Assembly: GCA_012931725.1 (NCBI GenBank)
Contig: CM022949.1
Coordinates: 11,196,928-11,260,927, forward strand
Reading direction: 5' to 3'
DNA: 64,000 bases
Origin: Litsea cubeba
Taxonomy: Eukaryota; Streptophyta; Magnoliopsida; Laurales; Lauraceae
The position numbers were made by a program, and so were the translations under genes. The notes under the pieces are model-generated. The model saw only the letters and a program-made list of their open reading frames with translations. It was not told where the DNA came from and did not search any database. Below, in pieces: positions 58,925-64,000 of this stretch (position 1 is the first letter of the stretch; the number at the start of each line of letters is the position of its first letter).

Positions 58925-59307
58925 CTGATTAAGAGTCCTATGTAAATGGATAGTGGATGATCGCTTGCAATGAACACTATCAATGTCCGCCCCAGCCTTG
59001 ACAAAATCTGACACTCGCTACTCAGGTTCCTCAATCATCTGCAAATATGATTTTCCATAAGAACATTCAAATGAAACATAGACCCACTAAATATGCACAC
59101 ATAAAACTAATGTTAAGTTCTACACCCTGCATCAAATAGTTCATATAGCAAAATAGAAATATCATGCAAAGTAATAAAAGATTACCAAATGCACATCCAG
59201 GGGAAGGTCTGTTATAGGGCCGCAAGGCATCAACCATGAGAGGACCAATAGTGATATTACATCAACATGAATCCAATCACATCCTGCTACCTCCACTGCT
59301 TTAACCT
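58925..59307 (-). pseudogene. Ribulose-phosphate 3-epimerase gene remnant (plastid type)
   Basis: Two adjacent exons of a Calvin-cycle/pentose-phosphate epimerase are readable. Exon at about 59307-59186 encodes VKAVEVAGCDWIHVDV, then an ITIGPLMVDALRP-like block, then TDLPLDVHL. A stretch of about 23-25 bp (where the family has its MDGRF metal-site region) is deleted and one extra base lies before TDLPLDVHL, so three frames are needed. The exon at 59038-58925 encodes a MIEEPE...VSDFVKAGADI...VHC...STIHLHRTLNQ block with an in-frame TAG at 59018-59020. Splice borders (TTGCAG, GTAATC, GTAACC) are kept, so this is a duplicated, not a retro-processed, copy. The other exons were not found. Confidence 0.85.
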
Positions 59308-60270
59308 AGCTAAGTGAGAACAGAACTGATCACAAATGGAGTATCAACCATTTAAAAACCCTAATGACTTCTATAAATTGGGGGAAAAAAGTTCCGTCAA
59401 ATGTTAACATTAGATCCAAAGAAACATGTATCAAAGACCTTTGCAGAGAACACACTGCCAAGAAGTAATAAAAATTTGCAGTAAAATATGATGTCCTTGA
59501 GGATTACTGCATAAAAAGTTCTCTGATGACTCCCTTACATTTCAAGAATTTACAATGAACAACAAAAATCAGTTGAACGTGAGATTTATGAAAATCCTGT
59601 AAAATTAGAGACCGAGAACTAAACAAAGCAACAGCAGGAAGAGGAGGTCAAAAGGCAAAGAACCGAGATAAAAAAAAAAAAAAACCTAAAACGAAAACTT
59701 ATTGTCTCGTGTAATTCGGCAGACGGATTTGTACTCTCCATTAGAGAGAGGGAAAAATGGAGATCTAAGTCGATGACGAAAACAAAACCCACCCTAACTA
59801 ACGATCGCAAGATCAGGGCGGAAAGAAAAGAAAGATTTAGAAGAAACCTTATATCTCCTTCTCAAGCTCTGCACCATCTTTCTCCATTGCAAGCATTGCA
59901 GGCATCTGATTTTGGAAAACACTTGAGATGCCCTCTAAGAGATCTTCTTCTCATGTACCTTGATTTGAATCGCAAACAGTTTTTCTGGAGGGATTTAGGA
60001 TTGTAGTTGATTGCTGCAGTAGAAAAAGGTTTGGATGATTTAGGGGATTTGGCGTTGGATTTCATATTTGGTTTGCGAAGATTTAAATAGAGACATTGGA
60101 AGAGAAAAAGGCATCTTGATAGCGAGAGAGACAACATCTAAGATCACTAGCGCATCGATCTTCTCCGGTTTGTTGAGAGATCTAATTTCGTTCCATCTTT
60201 GGATTTAGGGTTTTCATCCAAGGGTTCGAAAGAGGGCAACAGCTGCGAGAGTACAAGGATGAAAATCAAA
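59308..60270 (-). other. Possible 5' part of the degenerate gene; unrecognised
   Basis: Minus-strand features such as AAACCCTAAATCC near 60215 and a 67-codon open frame (about 60062-59862, Ser/Lys/Arg-rich, with CNACNGERWC) look like a plant first exon. They do not resemble the known epimerase transit peptide. Could be the decayed start of the same gene or unrelated. Confidence 0.3.
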
Positions 60271-60275
60271 ATAGC

Positions 60276-61300
60276 TGTAACGGCATGCCGACGAAGCGTG
60301 CGATACGTAGCGTAGCGGGGATACGTAGCGGCGTAGCGGTGCGATTTGAAAAAATTACCTAAAAAATCTGAAAAAATTTCAGAAAATCCAGAAAATTGTA
60401 AAATGAAAGAATATGTGGTTCTTTTGCAAAAGTAAGTAAGAAAATGGGGCGTAGCGGTGCCCTCAATATATGAAGTCCTTTATCGCTGTATAAATAGAAA
60501 ATAATAGTAATGATTAGTTTTTTCACATGTATTCATGTTTCTTAGTCATACTAAACTTAGAAAGTAATGAAAAGCTCATAAAAAAAAAACTGGAACATGA
60601 AATAAAGACATAAGACTTAAGAGTTAGGTCATTACTCATTAATGAACATTAAACAATTAAATATCAATACTTCAACATTCAAGGTTCAAATTCAATCAAG
60701 TGAATGAACTATGATGTTATGAAGTGATCAATAATCAACATTCAACACTAATTTAAAAATGATAGAGTAGAGAGTTAGTGAAGGAAATAGAAATACCTTA
60801 GTCACCAGCACAATGAGGTTCTTTATAAAATAATTTAATTAAGACCAATTTAAAAACTAGTAGTAATAGGTAACTATATCTTTACTACTATACAATTTCA
60901 AACATAATTAAACATGTTTAATATCTTATCTAGCAAGTTATGATAATAATAGACATCCAAACACAAAAATGGAAAGACAGCCAGCAAAAAAGTCTTAGCT
61001 ATCGTGGTCAAGTATGATCATTTTGTCTTCTTTATTGCCACTTTTTCAAAAACATGCCCCTACGCAGAGGGGGTCCGGGGGTATCCCCCGGGGGAGGGCC
61101 AAGCTGACCGGTCAGCTCGCGGGGGCCCAGGGGGCAGCGCCCCCGAAAAAAAAAAAAAAAAAAAAAAGGGATACGTACGTGGGGGCTTTGTAGCGGCCGC
61201 TACGGGCCGCCACGGATGCGACGGCCGATATTTCGGCCGTGGCGTGGCGGTATCCCCCGCCACGGCCGATATATCGGCCGCCATGCTACGTGGCGGCCGC
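60276..61300. mobile_element. Element related to 49493-50691 (copy 2, inverted), with GTAGCGG iterons
   Basis: The core 60880-61110 is the reverse complement of about 49890-50120, at high similarity (shared words such as GGATGTCTATTATTATCATAA and AGACAAAATGATCATAC). The left end (60276-60350) is packed with GTAGCGG and ATACGTAGCG words. The right end (61185-61300) mixes GTAGCGGCC with the CGGCCGATAT palindromes seen in copy 1. A poly(A) run interrupts it near 61146-61166. Exact ends and target duplication were not resolved. Confidence 0.65.
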
Positions 61301-62677
61301 TTTTTTCATCAATGGCGAGAGATCATCACTTATTTTGTAGAGACCGTCCGATGAAATTGACGGCCTCAGCGCCAAAACGACGGATTATAATCGTCCATTG
61401 CCAGCGACGGCTAAAAGCAGCCATTTTGAGCGCTACATGGGGATCGTTCTTTATCCTTTTTAACATAGTGTTCGATCTCCTCCTCTGCTGTCAGTCTTTT
61501 TTTTTTTTTTATTTGTTTCTTCGTATATATAGTAGGAGATAGGTGAGCAGTTACGAAGTGAGATTTTTTTTTTTGGAGGAAATTATGGGTTCAATTAGTT
61601 TAGAGAAAGGATAGTGGAGAGAGGAGACTTGGAATGGATGGAGTTTTTGAAAGTTGTTTTGATGTATTTTAAAAAATCAGGATTTTTAGTTTGGAGGCTT
61701 GTGGTTAACCGAAGGCAGACCACATTCCTATAGAGATATAGATTTGAAGATATGACACTAGAATGGATGACATTCTATTTTAATGGTTTGAATTATCAAT
61801 AGTGGAACATTCGACTTGAAACATCCTACTTACTGGGAGGGTGTGGGAGATAGGAGGATCACAGGCGTTTGGATCCTCTATGTAGCTATGACATGGGAAC
61901 CATGCAACAGGTTTCCATAGCATGCATAATGATAATCAAATCCGTTTGAGGTAAATGTCATCTGCTAGCTACAGAGATATATTTTTGAGCTTTAGTTAAA
62001 TAAATGAGGGTCCCACGTCTAGTCATCTGTGGATAATATGATCCAAATATGATTAATGTCACATCAACAACAATGCCATGTCAACGTCTAGTCATGGTTT
62101 CAATCATGTATTCAATCTTACAATGAGACCTACTCCTATTAAAATGAAATCTATCTTGAACAGTTCGAATTATCTATGAGAGTCTCAAGACTTTAGCTGC
62201 AACATGGGAACAGGACTCGATCATAAGAAGCCGTGAGGTTTTAGATATGACAATGTCTTTGGGCGTGAACTTGTGTAGTCGTGTGCTCATTTTCCCGCTA
62301 ATTTATTAAATTTTAATACATAAGTTCTACTTGAACAAATAGAACATTGTAAAACATAAGATTGTTAAATTTTTACCTAAGATTTTTTAAAAAACACTGT
62401 ACATATGAATATCGCATGTATTTAGAAAGAATGCACATATAATATAACATTTTAGGAAAAAATATTCTAGAAATTTAAGAAGAAACTCTTTTGTATAACA
62501 AGAATAAAAGATTTTGCAAAAATATGTATATATATATATATATATATTTATGTGACCAGTGCACCAAATAGGGAACTTTAACCAAATTCACACAAAAAAG
62601 GGATCCGTCAGAAAAGCCAATATCTTTTACCATTTTTTTTTTTTTGTATTCGCTATCGACTTTCATTTTCTGTGTTG

Positions 62678-62727
62678 AGGGTCGACGGCGACCCTCGCTA
62701 TAACAAGTGAGGGTCGCCGTTGACTCT
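62678..62727. repeat. GC-rich hairpin, 22-bp arms, 6-bp loop
   Basis: AGGGTCGACGGCGACCCTCG at 62678 pairs with GTGAGGGTCGCCGTTGACTC at 62707, with about three mismatches, in otherwise AT-rich DNA. Could be an element end or transcribed hairpin. Confidence 0.75.
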
Positions 62728-63480
62728 GAGTAAGCATAAACTTGTCATCTTCTTCCTTCTTCTCTCTTCATCTCTTCCTCAAACCAAATCCAATGATAGA
62801 GAAGTCCATGCCTACTTATTGAGTGTTCATTTTATTTTCTCATGGGTCATCAAATATGCATAGTGTGGATATATATTAACTCAATCCTATACCCTTTCTA
62901 TATGTAGTTCCTAGTTTTTCAATCCACCAACAATCACTCTCTCCTTATAAATCTGTTGTTCTGATCTACTCTTGTTGGGAATAAGCTGTAAACCAACTTC
63001 TATGCTTTTTAACACTTCTCTAGTCCTTCATCGAACAGCAACCTTATTTACTATTACCAAGATTTCCTCAATCTCTCTTATGGGTTATCTTTTAAGTGCT
63101 CTAACAATACACTTAACAGTAGTATTTTGAATATTTATAGATCTTTTGTAGTTGAATATTTATTTCTGAGTGGTTTCTCCTAATCATCAATTTAACTCTC
63201 CGGGGTTTTCTCTCGAGTTCTATATTCATTCATCAAACAAGAAGAACATGGATTTTTATAGTTTTTCTCATTTGGGTTGGCTTCTTTGTATATGAAATTT
63301 CTTATTATTCTCTTTTCATTTGTGTTTCAGACATGGCAGATGCAGATAAAGTTGATGCACTCTTCCCCGGTCCGTATTGCTCAAGGAAATTCACAAAAGA
63401 TACTCATTCCCCACCTTCAAAAATCATTTTTTCTCAAAAACGTCTATGAGTAAATTAAAGTCTATGATCATTTGACCATT

Positions 63481-64000
63481 ATCAATCAATTCATAGGTCC
63501 CGGCCCGCATCATTTGATTTTATGGACGGTTAGAATAAAGATGGTTGACCTCATTCGTCTGGTCCTACTTAAAAATATTTGGTCACATTTCTAATTAAAT
63601 GTATTTCATTCAAGTGGGGCTCATCAATGAATAATGGGAAAGTTAAAGCCCACACCAGATGGTTTCATTTCTAATTAAATGTATCCCCCGCTCCGTATCT
63701 TTTGTGAATATATTACTAAAGGGATGTATTCTTCCTCACATAAAGACACCTAGCGCAACCTCAAACTTTTTGCAATGCCATTTCTGGAGTTGCCCTTATC
63801 CCTAAAATCTCTATATCCATTACACACTCAAAAGACCTAAAATCTCTCCATGAAGAATCATCTTCCATTCAAAAGCCTAAAATCTCTACATGAGATCCCT
63901 AAATAAGCCAACACACCAGATGTGCTACATTTATATCAATCAATTCATGGATCCCGGCCTGCATCATTTGATTTTATGGACGGTTAGAATAAAGATGGTG
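63481..64000. repeat. 65-bp direct repeat, period 454 bp, running off the window
   Basis: ATCAATCAATTCATAGGTCC at 63481 and ATCAATCAATTCATGGATCC at 63935. Both continue through CATTTGATTTTATGGACGG to the window end with about three to four differences. A second word, TTTCTAATTAAATGTAT, is also repeated near 63587 and 63668. Confidence 0.85.

Larger units (their letters stand above)
61301..64000. other. Intergenic tail of the window
   Basis: No gene recognised. Contains a (TA)n run near 62527-62546, the hairpin at 62678-62727 and the repeat pair at 63481/63935. The stretch 63330-63370 (GTTTCAGACATGGCAGATGC) resembles an exon start but opens no long frame. Confidence 0.4.

Overview
This is a stretch of plant nuclear genome, almost certainly a flowering plant. 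It is AT-rich, has long introns with GT-AG borders, carries plant-only genes (a TGA-type bZIP factor, a plastid ATP synthase delta subunit, an EPF-type stomatal peptide, a BAHD acyltransferase) and is full of plant-type transposons. Nothing points to a grass. Beyond that I cannot name the lineage from sequence alone.

Layout. 1-2.4 kb: 5'-truncated Ty3/gypsy polyprotein on the minus strand. 2.7-4.7 kb: an array of alternating 137- and 59-bp units, split by a 1.3-kb element with a 9-bp target duplication (Mutator-like, possibly carrying captured host exons). 6-16.5 kb: gene-free, with a Helitron-like end, a 105-bp direct repeat, a GC-rich hAT-like foldback element and a MITE. 16.5-26.3 kb: a TGA1/TGA4-type bZIP gene (+), rebuilt here as eight coding exons encoding 366 residues. 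27.7-32.1 kb: a gamma-glutamyltransferase gene (-), six exons encoding 583 residues, convergent with TGA and separated from it by an LTR remnant. 35-37.8 kb: LINE remnant and MITEs. 38.0-38.8 kb: a three-exon EPF/EPFL peptide gene (-). 40.9-45.7 kb: a complete Ty1/copia element (-) with LTRs that look identical, but with a broken pol. 46.3-47.1 kb: intronless plastid ATP synthase delta gene (-). 48.2-50.9 kb: two ~640-bp LTR-like direct repeats, the second split by a 1.2-kb element. 51.2-54.8 kb: two related hAT-like elements in inverted orientation, a foldback and a MITE. 56.7-58.0 kb: intronless BAHD acyltransferase (-). 58.9-59.3 kb: remnant of a ribulose-phosphate 3-epimerase gene (-). 60.3-61.3 kb: a second, inverted copy of the 49.5-kb element. 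61.3-64 kb: no gene seen; a hairpin and a direct repeat.

The host genes are unrelated in function and not co-regulated in any visible way: redox/defence transcription (TGA), glutathione turnover (GGT), stomatal patterning (EPF-like), photosynthetic ATP synthesis (delta subunit) and specialised-metabolite acylation (BAHD). The most unusual material is in the transposons: a repeat family whose two copies share a core but differ in their subterminal iterated motifs, a possible gene-capturing Mutator-like element, and several clean foldbacks. All exon coordinates were derived by eye from reading frame, splice sites and family similarity; no alignment program was run.
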